Assembly (NCBI GenBank): GCA_029777335.1
Contig: JAKOSN010000264.1
Span: 1-50,841 of the forward strand
Length of the DNA stretch: 50,841 nt
DNA from: Planctomycetota bacterium
Lineage (GTDB): Bacteria > Planctomycetota > Planctomycetia > Gemmatales > Gemmataceae
Direction: 5' to 3'
Positions 25,905 to 34,592 of the stretch are shown here, piece after piece. Each line of letters opens with the position of its first letter. The stretch's first letter is position 1. The translations under genes were made by a program, and so were the position numbers. Below the pieces are notes generated by a model. That model did no database searches, had not been told where the DNA came from, and saw only the letters and a list, made by a program, of their open reading frames with translations.

Positions 25905-27212
25905 TCAGCGGCGTGAACGCGGCCACAATTCGGCGCCATAGCGCGCAGCGTCGCCGAGATCCTCCTCGATGCGCAGCAACTGATTGTATTTTGCAATACG
26001 ATCGGTGCGGCTGGTCGAGCCTGTTTTGATCTGTCCGGCGTTGGTGGCCACCGCGATGTCGGCAATGGTGGTATCTTCGGTTTCCCCGCTACGGTGGCTG
26101 ATGATCGTGGTGAAGCCATTGCGGCGCGCCAGTTCGATGGCGGCCAGCGTTTCGGTCAGGGTGCCAATCTGGTTTACCTTGATAAGAATGCTGTTGCCCG
26201 CCTTCTTGTTGATCCCTTCCTGCAGACGTTTGGTATTGGTGACGAAGAGATCATCCCCCACCAGCTGCACCTTGTCGCCGAGTTCGGCAGTCAGCTTCTG
26301 CCAGCCGCTCCAGTCGTCCTCGGCCAGGCCATCCTCGATCGAGCGAATCGGCCATTTGGCACACAGTTGCTTCCACAGATCGATCATCTCGTCGGAGGTG
26401 GCGATTCGATCCGGCTGGCTCTTGAAGAAGCAGTAGCCGGTCTTCCCCTTCTTCTTGGCCTCGTCGTAGAGTTCGGTGGTCGCGGGATCCAGCGCAAAGA
26501 CAATGTCGTCGCCGGGTTTATAGCCTGCCTTCTCAACTGCCAGGGTCAGGACTTCCAGCGTCTCGTTGCTGTCTTTCAGATTGGGCGCAAAGCCGCCCTC
26601 GTCGCCGACCGTGGTGCTTAACCCCCGGGAATGAAGCACCTTCTTGAGCTGATGAAAGACCTCCGCTCCCATGCGGAGTGCCTCGCGGAAGTTGGGCGCT
26701 CCCAGGGGCATGATCATGAATTCCTGAAAATCGATCGTGTTATCGGCGTGTTTGCCGCCGTTAATCACGTTCATCATCGGCACGGGGAGATAGCGTGCGT
26801 TGGTCCCGCCCAGATAGCGATAGAGCGAGAGTTCGACCGACTTGGAGGCGGCGTGGGCGACGGCGAGCGAGACGCCCAGCATGGCGTTGGCGCCGAGCTT
26901 GGACTTGGTTTCGGTCCCATCCAGTTCCAGCAACATCTGGTCGAGGACCACCTGTTCGCGGGCATCGATGCCAACCAGCGACGGTGCAATCTCATCGATG
27001 ACATTCTCGACGGCCTTGAGCACCCCCTTACCCAGGTAGCGCTTGGGGTCCTCATCCCGGAGTTCGAGAGCCTCGTGAGCACCGGTGCTGGCGCCGCTGG
27101 GAACGGCGGCGCGCCCCACGGATCCGTCGGCAAGGAGAACCTCGACCTCCACGGTCGGATTCCCGCGACTATCCAGGATTTCCCGTGCATGAATCAACTC
27201 GATGGTGGACAT
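25905..27212 (-). CDS. eno: Enolase
   Basis: Enolase interconverts 2-phosphoglycerate and phosphoenolpyruvate in glycolysis. The 435-residue protein is conserved throughout: AREILDSRGNPTVEVEV at the N-terminus, AAVPSGASTGAHEALELRD, NGGKHADNTIDFQEFMIMP, GDEGGFAPNL, the metal ligands in FALDPATTE, SIEDGLAEDDW and LVGDDLFVTN, and the signature ILIKVNQIGTLTETL...TTIISHRSGETEDTTIADIAV. Its length is normal and no key residue is missing. The start ATG 27212 follows a GAGGGTAGG stretch. The long upstream region suggests its own promoter. Confidence 0.97.
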   Translation of the reverse strand: MSTIELIHAREILDSRGNPTVEVEVLLADGSVGRAAVPSGASTGAHEALELRDEDPKRYLGKGVLKAVENVIDEIAPSLVGIDAREQVVLDQMLLELDGTETKSKLGANAMLGVSLAVAHAASKSVELSLYRYLGGTNARYLPVPMMNVINGGKHADNTIDFQEFMIMPLGAPNFREALRMGAEVFHQLKKVLHSRGLSTTVGDEGGFAPNLKDSNETLEVLTLAVEKAGYKPGDDIVFALDPATTELYDEAKKKGKTGYCFFKSQPDRIATSDEMIDLWKQLCAKWPIRSIEDGLAEDDWSGWQKLTAELGDKVQLVGDDLFVTNTKRLQEGINKKAGNSILIKVNQIGTLTETLAAIELARRNGFTTIISHRSGETEDTTIADIAVATNAGQIKTGSTSRTDRIAKYNQLLRIEEDLGDAARYGAELWPRSRR

Positions 27213-27731
27213 CGTGCAAACCTACCCTCGCGGAGAACTAATGGGATTGCTCGCTTCCTTGTTGGATGGGATACGTCTGTCGCGAGGGAATTCAAGGAGA
27301 CAAAGACGCAGCAGCACGCCAGCCGTCGAACGTCCCTGCACCTGCGGAACAGGCCGGGGATACGTCGCGGCTGGCGCGCTGCGTGTAAGCAGGGGATTCC
27401 AGCACAGGGGATGACGCCATTCCGGGGGAACACGCAGGGGAGTGATGGCATTCCGGAATGGGTGAAGCAACAGTTGCCGCTGGAACCCTCCTGTGGTCGG
27501 CGTGTGAAACCAGACCCAGCGCTCGAGGCCGGGGGATCATGGCCGAGAGCCAGGAACTCGTCGTCGTGGCGAGGACGAGCGAGTCGGATCTCCGTGGAGG
27601 GGGTGCTAGGGACCCACGGCACCCATCCAGTCTCGCCGCCGACCCGTCATCGCTCGTGGCGATCAGTCCAGGGTTGCGAGACACTTCTCATATCGACCAG
27701 ACCCAGGGTGCGCTTGAGATTTTGTCCGCCT
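27213..27731. other. Intergenic region upstream of eno with a palindrome
   Basis: About 520 bases between the LRR gene and eno, both on the minus strand. The palindrome CATTCCGGAATG lies at 27450-27461, and a related CCATTCCGG lies about 30 bases to its left (around 27417-27425), so the ATTCCGG core is repeated in direct orientation. The frames here encode no recognisable protein. A regulatory role for eno is possible but unproven. Confidence 0.4.
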
Positions 27732-29405
27732 TCAGAGCAGAAAGGCCGTGCGGGGGAGCAACTCTCCCAGCGGGTGCTGCGTCTGGGTTTCCCGACCGAA
27801 GTCAAATTCCAGCGTGTGCAGCTGGGTGAACGGACGCAGCTGGTCGAGGGCTCGCGGGGAAGGCCACCAGCGCTGGCCGTGCAGGCTCAGCACGCGCAGG
27901 GTTGGGACCTCCGCCAGGGGAGCCAGTCCTCCGGGAGTCACCTGTTCGCAGTAGCTCAGATCAAGCGAGCGCAGGCGCGGGAGGCGGGCCAGGAGGGCGA
28001 GTTCGCGATTCGAGACCCGTGTGTCGCGCAGCGCCAGCGTGTGCAAGTTGGGCCATTCGCTCAACGTGCCCAGGCCGGTCTGGCTGATCAACCAGCAGGA
28101 ATTCAGTTGCAGGACTCGCAGCTGAGGCAGTCGTGCCAGGGAGGCCAGCCCCACCTCGGTGAGCGACGTGCCGCGCAGCGATAAGGATTGCAACGAAGGA
28201 AGGTCAGCGAGCGCGGCGATCCCCTCATCGGTGATCTCGGAACAGGCGCTGAGATCGAGCGATTCCAGCTTGTTTAACTCTGCGAGATGGCGCAGCCCGC
28301 TGTCGGTCACAGCGGTGCCGCGCAGATCGAGGTGACGCAACTGAGGCAGTTGAGCCAGCACGCGCAACCCCACGTTCCCCACTCGCCGACAGCGCCGCAA
28401 CATGAGCCGCTCCAGCAGCTGGCAGGACTGGAGCGAATAGAGAGCCGCATCGGTGAGACGCGGACAATCACCCAGATCGAGCGACCGCAATTCCCGCAGC
28501 GCTGCCAGGGTGCGCACTCCCATATCAGTCAACCGTTCGCAATGGCTCAGATCGAGATCGCGCAACCCTGTGCAGCTGCGCAACTGGGCCAGGCCTTCAT
28601 CGGTCAGCTGGTCACAGTGCTGCAGGGCCAGCCGGGTTAAACGCGGCAAGAGGGCGAGCTGTTTCATGCCCAGTGGGGTGGTCCATCCGGCTGGAGAAGA
28701 GACCGCGGAGGCACTTCCCAGATTGAGCGTGGTCAACTGGGGGAGTTGCGCCAGGGCGGTCAGCCCATCGCCGGTCAGGCGCTGGCAGCCTTCCAGGTGC
28801 AAAACATGCAAATCAGGCAACCGCGCGAGGTGTGCCAGACTGCGATTGGCGATGCGTCCCAGGCGCGCCAGGCGAAGCTCGCGCAGTTGGGGAAACTCGG
28901 CGAGGTGGCCCAGCCAGTCGCTGGAGATGGTCAGGTAGGAGAGTTCCAGCCGACGCGCCACCCGCTCCAGAGGCAGGGTCGCCATCAGGCGTGACATGTC
29001 CTGGTCGCCAGCAAACCGCCCGAGGTCGTCGCGCAACTCCAGTGTTTCCAGCCATCCCTGCTGGAGGCAACTCTGCAACCAGCCCGGCTGCCGGTGGAGC
29101 GTTTCCACCTGCGCCTGCACCCGCAACAGCCCGCGCTCGAACTGGGTGAGATGGGGACCCCGGCACCAGTCCGCACCGGGGCCATGGCGCCAGTCCCATT
29201 CCAGGTCTTCCAGCACCGGGCGAGCGTGCGCGTACTCGGGGAGATCGGGGAGAGCCACCTGGGCGCGGAGAAACGCCGCTCGTGGCCAGTCGCCCTGTTC
29301 CTCGACCCAGTCGGCGTAGATCAGCCGATGAGCGAGATCCTCTGGATTCTCGTGGAGAGCAGCGAGAAACCCACATTCTGTCGGCGAGGGATTGGGTGGC
29401 GGCAT
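27732..29405 (-). CDS. LRR protein with TIGR02996 N-terminal domain
   Basis: The first 45 residues (ECGFLAALHENPEDLAHRLIYADWVEEQGDWPRAAFLRAQVAL) are the TIGR02996 'repeat-companion' domain, which marks Gemmata-group repeat proteins. About 16 leucine-rich repeats of the ~24-residue 'L--L--L-L--C--LTD-GL--LA-LP' type follow, for example GLRDLDLSHCERLTDMGVRTLAALRE. The repeats continue to residue 520, followed by a short tail. There is no signal peptide, so it is presumably cytoplasmic. The cysteine-containing repeats are like those of F-box-associated and bacterial GALA-type LRRs. Ligand unknown. Confidence 0.9.
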   Translation of the reverse strand: MPPPNPSPTECGFLAALHENPEDLAHRLIYADWVEEQGDWPRAAFLRAQVALPDLPEYAHARPVLEDLEWDWRHGPGADWCRGPHLTQFERGLLRVQAQVETLHRQPGWLQSCLQQGWLETLELRDDLGRFAGDQDMSRLMATLPLERVARRLELSYLTISSDWLGHLAEFPQLRELRLARLGRIANRSLAHLARLPDLHVLHLEGCQRLTGDGLTALAQLPQLTTLNLGSASAVSSPAGWTTPLGMKQLALLPRLTRLALQHCDQLTDEGLAQLRSCTGLRDLDLSHCERLTDMGVRTLAALRELRSLDLGDCPRLTDAALYSLQSCQLLERLMLRRCRRVGNVGLRVLAQLPQLRHLDLRGTAVTDSGLRHLAELNKLESLDLSACSEITDEGIAALADLPSLQSLSLRGTSLTEVGLASLARLPQLRVLQLNSCWLISQTGLGTLSEWPNLHTLALRDTRVSNRELALLARLPRLRSLDLSYCEQVTPGGLAPLAEVPTLRVLSLHGQRWWPSPRALDQLRPFTQLHTLEFDFGRETQTQHPLGELLPRTAFLL

Positions 29406-29431
29406 CTCTCACCTGTCGCGAAAATAGACGA

Positions 29432-29920
29432 TCACCCGCACCATTCACAGGTTGCCGACTGCCCCACGCTCTCCTCTACTTCCACGCGGAGCACCCGCGG
29501 GCGAAAGCCGTGATGCTGTTGCAAATCGTCGAGCAGCCGTTGCGCGATGTAGCGCGCCAGCAGTTCCGCCGTGGTGTTTTCGATCGGGAGCAAGACGCAA
29601 TCGGCGCGGGGAAACAGCCATTCGCGATCGCGATAACGCACATGCACGCTGCGTGGCCCTTCTTCCACATGAATCAACGCGTTGCGCGTGGGGAGCATCA
29701 TTCGATGATCGAGTTCGTCGATAATGGACGCAGTGCGGTTTTTCAGAGCGATAAAGTCAAAGACGTAGTAATTCTCGTCCAGGGGGCCCTCAACCTCGAC
29801 CGCGGTGCGATAGTTATGGCCGTGCAAGCGCTCGCACTTGTCGCCCTCGTAGCTGATGAAATGGCCCGCGCAGAAGACCAGATAATCCTTGGTGACGTGG
29901 ACTTTGAAATTCATGGCCAT
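29432..29920 (-). CDS. QueD / 6-pyruvoyltetrahydropterin synthase-family protein
   Basis: The 162-residue protein has the family's zinc and catalytic pattern: His in FCAGHFISYEG and the CxxxHGH motif in CERLHGHNY (two more zinc ligands and the catalytic Cys). It also has YYVFDFIALKN, LDHRMMLP and a C-terminal catalytic Glu region (VLRVEVEESVG). It is longer than typical QueD of about 120-140 residues, because of an insert around RNALIHVEEGPRSVHVRYRDREWLFPRADC. It lies 60 bases after the CitG-like gene on the same strand. That context favours a pterin-cofactor role over queuosine, but the reaction is not determined. ATG 29920 was chosen; ATG 29914 is close behind. Confidence 0.85.
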   Translation of the reverse strand: MAMNFKVHVTKDYLVFCAGHFISYEGDKCERLHGHNYRTAVEVEGPLDENYYVFDFIALKNRTASIIDELDHRMMLPTRNALIHVEEGPRSVHVRYRDREWLFPRADCVLLPIENTTAELLARYIAQRLLDDLQQHHGFRPRVLRVEVEESVGQSATCEWCG

Positions 29921-29981
29921 CGCTAATCTCACGGAGGCAAGGCGAGCACCACTGCTTCTGTTGATTGTACCGCCACCCTGG

Positions 29982-30851
29982 TCAGGTGCAATGCAACGGC
30001 AAGGCGAATGGCTGAGTGGGCAGGACCAGACCCAGGCGCAGGGCGAGAAAGAGGGTAGCTGTCACCAGGTCCGCCGTGGTCCCGGGATTCCTCTGTCCCT
30101 GGGCAGTGCGCAACCAGGCATCGAAGCTCTGCAACGCCTGCCAGTCGCCGACCCCGCTGCGCCAGCCTCGTTCAAGGATCGCTGCGGCGTGCCGACGAAC
30201 GCCCTCCGCCTCGGCCACCCCCGCCTTGCGTGCAATCAGGCTGTCGGGATAGACCGCGAGCAGGTGCAGCTGACAGGCGAGGATGGCCCCTTCCACCGGG
30301 GCGCCATTTTCCAGGGCCAGCCGGAGCGCGGGGAGCGCCTCGTCCCACACTGTGGCAAAGCCATTGACGTATTGCCGCGCGATCAGATCGCGCTCCTGGG
30401 CCAGCGCCATCACCTGGCGCAGGGGGAGCGTGGGTTCGTCGGCAAGATCCTGGTTGTCCACCTTCCCGAGTCCCCCCGGATTGGCGAGGCGAATCGCCTG
30501 GTAAACGTGGCGGGCATCGGCAACAGTGAGTTCGGCGAGGGTCGCCTCCACGTCATCTCGATACTCCCCGCGTGCCGGGGCCACTGCCAGCGGGGTCAGC
30601 AGGAGAACGATCCCCAGGTTGGTGTTGGTTGTCACCACCTGGCGCGTCGCCTGAAGCGCAGCCAGCACGGTTTCGCCCACGGGTTGCCCCTCGGCGTTCG
30701 CGAGGACCGGCGCCACCGCCGCCGCACTGAGGATAAAATCAAGATAAGTAAGATCGTTAAAATCGTAGTAGCGATGCACGTTGCCCGGCTTGCGTGCGGT
30801 CGCCTCCCACACACAGGCAATCTGGGTGCACATGCCGAGAGGGAGCGTCAC
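29982..30851 (-). CDS. CitG/MdcB-like triphosphoribosyl-dephospho-CoA synthase family protein
   Basis: The product starts VTLPLGMCTQIACVWEATARKPGNVHRYYDFNDLTYLDFILSAAAVAPVL. The block 'A-LWE--A-KPGNV-R--DF-D--Y-DFL-SA' is the CitG/MdcB signature. TTNTNLGIVLLLTPLAVA and GLGKVDNQD follow in the expected order. Characterised relatives make 2'-(5''-triphosphoribosyl)-3'-dephospho-CoA for citrate or malonate decarboxylases, but no decarboxylase genes are nearby. The start is GTG 30851, which overlaps the ATP-grasp stop as GTGA and suggests tight translational coupling. Together with the flanking ATP-grasp and PTPS-like genes this suggests cofactor synthesis. Confidence 0.87.
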   Translation of the reverse strand: MTLPLGMCTQIACVWEATARKPGNVHRYYDFNDLTYLDFILSAAAVAPVLANAEGQPVGETVLAALQATRQVVTTNTNLGIVLLLTPLAVAPARGEYRDDVEATLAELTVADARHVYQAIRLANPGGLGKVDNQDLADEPTLPLRQVMALAQERDLIARQYVNGFATVWDEALPALRLALENGAPVEGAILACQLHLLAVYPDSLIARKAGVAEAEGVRRHAAAILERGWRSGVGDWQALQSFDAWLRTAQGQRNPGTTADLVTATLFLALRLGLVLPTQPFALPLHCT

Positions 30852-31717
30852 GGGTGCTCTCCACGGTATTCGCGGGTCAGGAAATCGATCAGGGCGACGG
30901 CGACATCCACTCCGGTCACGGGGGCCAGCGCACGCCAGCCGGGAACCGCATTCACCTCCAGCACATACCATTGCCCCTCGCGTCCAGGGAGGAGATCGAC
31001 TCCGGCCACGGGGGTGCCGACGATCGCGGCCGCCTGCAGGGCGAGGGTTTCTTCCGCGGTGGTCAGGGAAACGGCTTCGCCCTGACCGCCCTGGGCAATG
31101 TTGGTGCGCCAGTCACCGCGGGAATGCCGACGCATCGCGGTCAGGACGCGCCCGCCCAGCACGAGGACGCGAAGATCCCACCCTGGGTGAGCGATGAACT
31201 GCTGCAGATAGAGCACCACCTGGGTGCGCTCCAGAGTGCGAAAGGTGCGCCAGGCCATCTCCGGGTCGCTCACCCGCACCATGCCGCGCCCCTCCGAGCC
31301 AAAGAGTGGTTTGACGACGACATCGCCGCCCAGCGCGCTGAACGCCTCCAGGGCAGCATCGGCGTGCTGGCAGACCACGGTGGCCGGGACGCGCAGTCCA
31401 GCAGCCGCCAGCCGCGCCGTGGTCAGATACTTATCCACACAGAGTTCCAGGGCGCGCGGCGGGTTGAGAACTGCAATCCCCTCGGCATGCAGGCGTTGCA
31501 GGACATCCATGCGAAAGACGACCTGTTCCAGCGAACCGGGTGGCATGGTGCGCACCAGGATCCGGTCAAAGCCCGCCCAGGGATTCCAGGGATGAGCCAC
31601 TCCCTGGCTGATGCGTCGAAAATCGACCGCGACCGCTTCATGGCCAAGGCGGGCCGCCGCACGCTGCAGATCGCGCACGTGCCAGCCATCGCCCCCTGAA
31701 AGTACCGCAATGCGCAT
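30848..31717 (-). CDS. RimK-like ATP-grasp ligase
   Basis: The 289-residue protein has the N-terminal preATP-grasp domain (MRIAVLSGGDGWHVRDLQRAAARLGHEAVAVDF) and the ATP-grasp core: DKYLTTARLAAAGLRVPATVV, GGDVVVKPLFGSEGRGMVRVSD, YLQQFIAHPGWDLRVLVLGGRVLTAMRR, and the metal-binding VAGVDLLPGREGQWYVLEVNAVPGW. This is the RimK/MptN/CofF-type subfamily that adds amino acids or related acids to carboxylates. It is the first gene of the set with the CitG-like (overlapping) and PTPS-like genes. In archaea, relatives add glutamate to tetrahydromethanopterin or F420. The substrate here is inferred only. Confidence 0.88.
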   Translation of the reverse strand: MRIAVLSGGDGWHVRDLQRAAARLGHEAVAVDFRRISQGVAHPWNPWAGFDRILVRTMPPGSLEQVVFRMDVLQRLHAEGIAVLNPPRALELCVDKYLTTARLAAAGLRVPATVVCQHADAALEAFSALGGDVVVKPLFGSEGRGMVRVSDPEMAWRTFRTLERTQVVLYLQQFIAHPGWDLRVLVLGGRVLTAMRRHSRGDWRTNIAQGGQGEAVSLTTAEETLALQAAAIVGTPVAGVDLLPGREGQWYVLEVNAVPGWRALAPVTGVDVAVALIDFLTREYRGEHP

Positions 31718-31922
31718 GGTCGCTGCACCCGTGAGAATCCCCCGCCAGCTTCACTTCCCGCAGTATGCAGGCAGATGATATGAACCGGCGCTGAAAATGC
31801 AGCCTGTCCGAAGGAGCAGGGCGGCGACGAAGTGAGAACCCGTCCGGGAGGCGCTTGCACTTCCTGGTTGCTGCGGTACCATCAGGGCGCGTCTCCGCCC
31901 TGGCCTCTGCTGGAGGAATGCC

Positions 31923-34073
31923 ATGCTTCGCGGCTGTCGTGTTTGCGTCCTGGTGGTTCTCGCACTGCTCCCGACCCTCCTGCCGGCTCCGCTGGGGGCC
32001 GCCGATCCCGCCCCAGACCTGTCGCGCGGCGATAAGCTGCTCTGGGGGTACTTCAGGGGACAGGTCAAGCAGATCGCCGATGCCTCTCTGAGCGACATCA
32101 AGAGCAAGGAAGACTGGGAAAAACGCCGCCCCGAACTGCGCCGCCAGTATTTTGAGATGATGGGCTTGTGGCCCTTGCCCCCGCGCACCGAGCTCAAGGC
32201 AACGGTGACCGGCACCGTGAAAAATGAGAAATTTACGATCGAAAAAATCCACTTCCAGTCGGCGCCGGGGCTCTATGTCACTGGCAATCTCTATGTCCCC
32301 AACAATCTGAAAAAGCCTGCGCCGGCGATCCTCTACGTGTGCGGCCATGCGAACACCGTCAAGGATATGGTCAGCTACGGCAGCAAGGTCAACTATCAGC
32401 ATCACCCGACATGGTTTGCCGAGAATGGCTATGTCTGTCTGATCCTGGATACTCTGCAACTCGGCGAGATCCAGGGGTTGCACCATGGCACCAGTCGCTT
32501 CAACATGTGGTGGTGGCAGTCACGCGGTTATACGCCGGCCGGGATTGAGTGCTGGAATGGGATGCGCGCGCTCGATTATTTGCAGTCGCGCAAGGAGGTC
32601 GATCCAAAGCGCCTGGGGGTGACGGGACGTTCGGGGGGCGGCGCGGCCAGCTGGTGGATCGCCGCCGCCGACGATCGTGTGCAGTGCATCATCCCCGTGG
32701 CGGGGATTGCCGATCTGCAGGCACATGTGGTCGAGGGGATTGCTCCTCGTTTGCGTGACGGCGTGATTAGCGGACACTGTGATTGCATGTACTTTGTCAA
32801 CACCTATCGCTGGGATTTCCCGACGTTGATGGCGCTCTGTGCTCCGCGTCCGCTGCTGCTGGGCAATAGCGATGTGGACGACATCTTCCCGGTGCCGGGG
32901 TATCGGCGCATGGCGGACAAGGTGAAGAAGATCTACAAGCTCTATGGTGCCGAGGAGAAGTTCGCCCTGCTGGAAACCAGGGGACCGCACAAGGACACCC
33001 CGGAACTGCGCCACGGGGCGTTTGCCTGGATGAATCGGTGGTTGAAAAACGATACCACCTCTCCGATTGTGGAGCCGGAACGAACGCCCTTCACCCCGCA
33101 ACAGCTCAAGGTGTTTGATCGCCTTCCCCGCGATGAGCGCAACACCACCATTCACGAAAGCTGGATTCATCCGGCGGTCACCTCGTTGCCCCAGTCTCCC
33201 GAGGTTGTCAAAACCTGGTGGCCCGCCAAGCAGAAAGAGTGGCAAGCGCAGTTGCTGGAGAAGGTGTTCCGTGGCTGGCCCACGAAGGCGCCGGCGCTGA
33301 ACCTGAAGGCGGCCGCCGATATCAAGCACGAGGGGCTGCGTCTGCGGGCGTTTGATTTTGTCAGTGAAGCTGGCGTTGAATTGCGCCTGTGGCTGCTGAC
33401 GGCCGAGAAGGTGGAGCAACCGAAGCTCGTGGTGCTGACGGCGCTCGAGGAGGACGGCTGGCGCGAGTTCATTACTGAACTGGGGCCGACGTTTCAGCAG
33501 GCCCTGCAACTCGACAAGGCGCCCACCTTCGACAAGGCCCGGTTCGAGCAAACCCGCCGCACGCTGACCTCACAAAAATGGGCCTTTGCCACCCTCGCGC
33601 CGCGCGGCATCGGACCGACCCGCTGGACCACCACCGACGCCCAGGGGAAATCGGTCGAGCACCAGATCAAGCGCCGCTTTGCGCTTCTGGGCGAAACGCT
33701 CGACGGTCAGCGGGTCTGGGACGTTCGGCGTGGGGTCGCAGTGCTGCGTGAGGTGCCCGATCTCAAGGGAGTTCCGCTCTGGTTGCAGGGGACGCGCGAC
33801 ATGGCGGGCATCGTTCTGTATGCCGCGCTCTTCGAGCCGGACATCGCCCGCCTGGATCTGTGGCATCCGCCCGCCTCGCATCAACAGGGCCCGACGTTGC
33901 TCAATGTGCTACGGATTCTCGACATGCCGCAGGCGATGGCGATGGCGTTTCCTCATGCGATTCGGATCTATGTGCAGGACGATGCCGAGGCAAAGGCCTG
34001 GTCCTGGCCACTGGAGTTGCAGAAGGCGCTGGGGAAGGATTATTTACAGATCCGCAAAGTTGGCAAGCAGTGA
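31923..34073 (+). CDS. Exported alpha/beta-hydrolase (acetyl-xylan esterase-like)
   Basis: The 716-residue protein has a signal peptide (MLRGCRVCVLVVLALLPTLLPAPLGAA). The central hydrolase domain shows APAILYVCGHANTVKDM, a hydrophobic strand at ENGYVCLILDTLQLGEIQG, the nucleophile elbow VTGRSGGGAAS (Ser237), and a His in the later LLETRGPHKDTPELRHGAF block. The C-terminal 300 residues form a second region with no motif I recognise. Such exported esterases are abundant in planctomycetes and probably deacetylate polysaccharides. It is divergent from the ATP-grasp gene, and the DUF3467 gene follows after about 75 bases. Confidence 0.82.
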   Translation: MLRGCRVCVLVVLALLPTLLPAPLGAADPAPDLSRGDKLLWGYFRGQVKQIADASLSDIKSKEDWEKRRPELRRQYFEMMGLWPLPPRTELKATVTGTVKNEKFTIEKIHFQSAPGLYVTGNLYVPNNLKKPAPAILYVCGHANTVKDMVSYGSKVNYQHHPTWFAENGYVCLILDTLQLGEIQGLHHGTSRFNMWWWQSRGYTPAGIECWNGMRALDYLQSRKEVDPKRLGVTGRSGGGAASWWIAAADDRVQCIIPVAGIADLQAHVVEGIAPRLRDGVISGHCDCMYFVNTYRWDFPTLMALCAPRPLLLGNSDVDDIFPVPGYRRMADKVKKIYKLYGAEEKFALLETRGPHKDTPELRHGAFAWMNRWLKNDTTSPIVEPERTPFTPQQLKVFDRLPRDERNTTIHESWIHPAVTSLPQSPEVVKTWWPAKQKEWQAQLLEKVFRGWPTKAPALNLKAAADIKHEGLRLRAFDFVSEAGVELRLWLLTAEKVEQPKLVVLTALEEDGWREFITELGPTFQQALQLDKAPTFDKARFEQTRRTLTSQKWAFATLAPRGIGPTRWTTTDAQGKSVEHQIKRRFALLGETLDGQRVWDVRRGVAVLREVPDLKGVPLWLQGTRDMAGIVLYAALFEPDIARLDLWHPPASHQQGPTLLNVLRILDMPQAMAMAFPHAIRIYVQDDAEAKAWSWPLELQKALGKDYLQIRKVGKQ

Positions 34074-34150
34074 TTACCCGCTTCTATCCTTCCGGCCGGG
34101 CGAGACGCGGTTCTCGTCCGGCCGGATTTACTTCTGAGAGAAGGCCACCG

Positions 34151-34501
34151 ATGGAGAAGGAATTGCAACAGGCGGCACGCCATGCCGAGACGCCCCCCGC
34201 GGAGATCCCTCTTGATACCAGCGACATGACGACCACTTACACCAACTGGTATCGCGTCTCCGGCAACCCCGAGGAACTGATCCTGGAGTTCGGGCTTACC
34301 CCCGAACTCGGACAGCTGCCAACCCACCCGGTAAAGGTCAACCATCGGTTGATCATGAATTTCTACACCGCCAAGCGGTTGCTGGCGCATCTGCACTACA
34401 CCCTGCAGCGCTATGAAAATACCTTTGGAACGGTGGAGATCGACATCATGCGGCGTATTCGCCCCGAGGGCAGGCCGACTTCAGGAGAAACCAACGGGTA
34501 G
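34151..34501 (+). CDS. DUF3467 family protein
   Basis: The 116-residue protein matches DUF3467: MTTTYTNWYRVSGNPEELILEFGLTPE, then HPVKVNHRLIMNFYTAKRLLAHLHYTLQRYENTFGTVEIDIMRRI. This small family is common in planctomycetes and deltaproteobacteria; its function is unknown and resembles early predictions for a sigma-54 or nucleotide partner only weakly. The start ATG 34151 follows GAGAGAAGG. It has no signal peptide or membrane segment. The gene lies between the esterase and the cytochrome-like gene on the same strand. Confidence 0.85.
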   Translation: MEKELQQAARHAETPPAEIPLDTSDMTTTYTNWYRVSGNPEELILEFGLTPELGQLPTHPVKVNHRLIMNFYTAKRLLAHLHYTLQRYENTFGTVEIDIMRRIRPEGRPTSGETNG

Positions 34502-34592
34502 GCTCTTGAGATCGTGGCGCGGAACCATTACTTTGGAGTCATCTGCTTGGTGACTCCTCCCTGTGCGACCCCCGACCTGGATCGAGCGTTCC

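Noticed and set aside
27292..27684. Open frames between the LRR gene and eno
   Set aside because: Several overlapping frames exist on both strands with no motif, signal peptide or ribosome site; composition looks non-coding.
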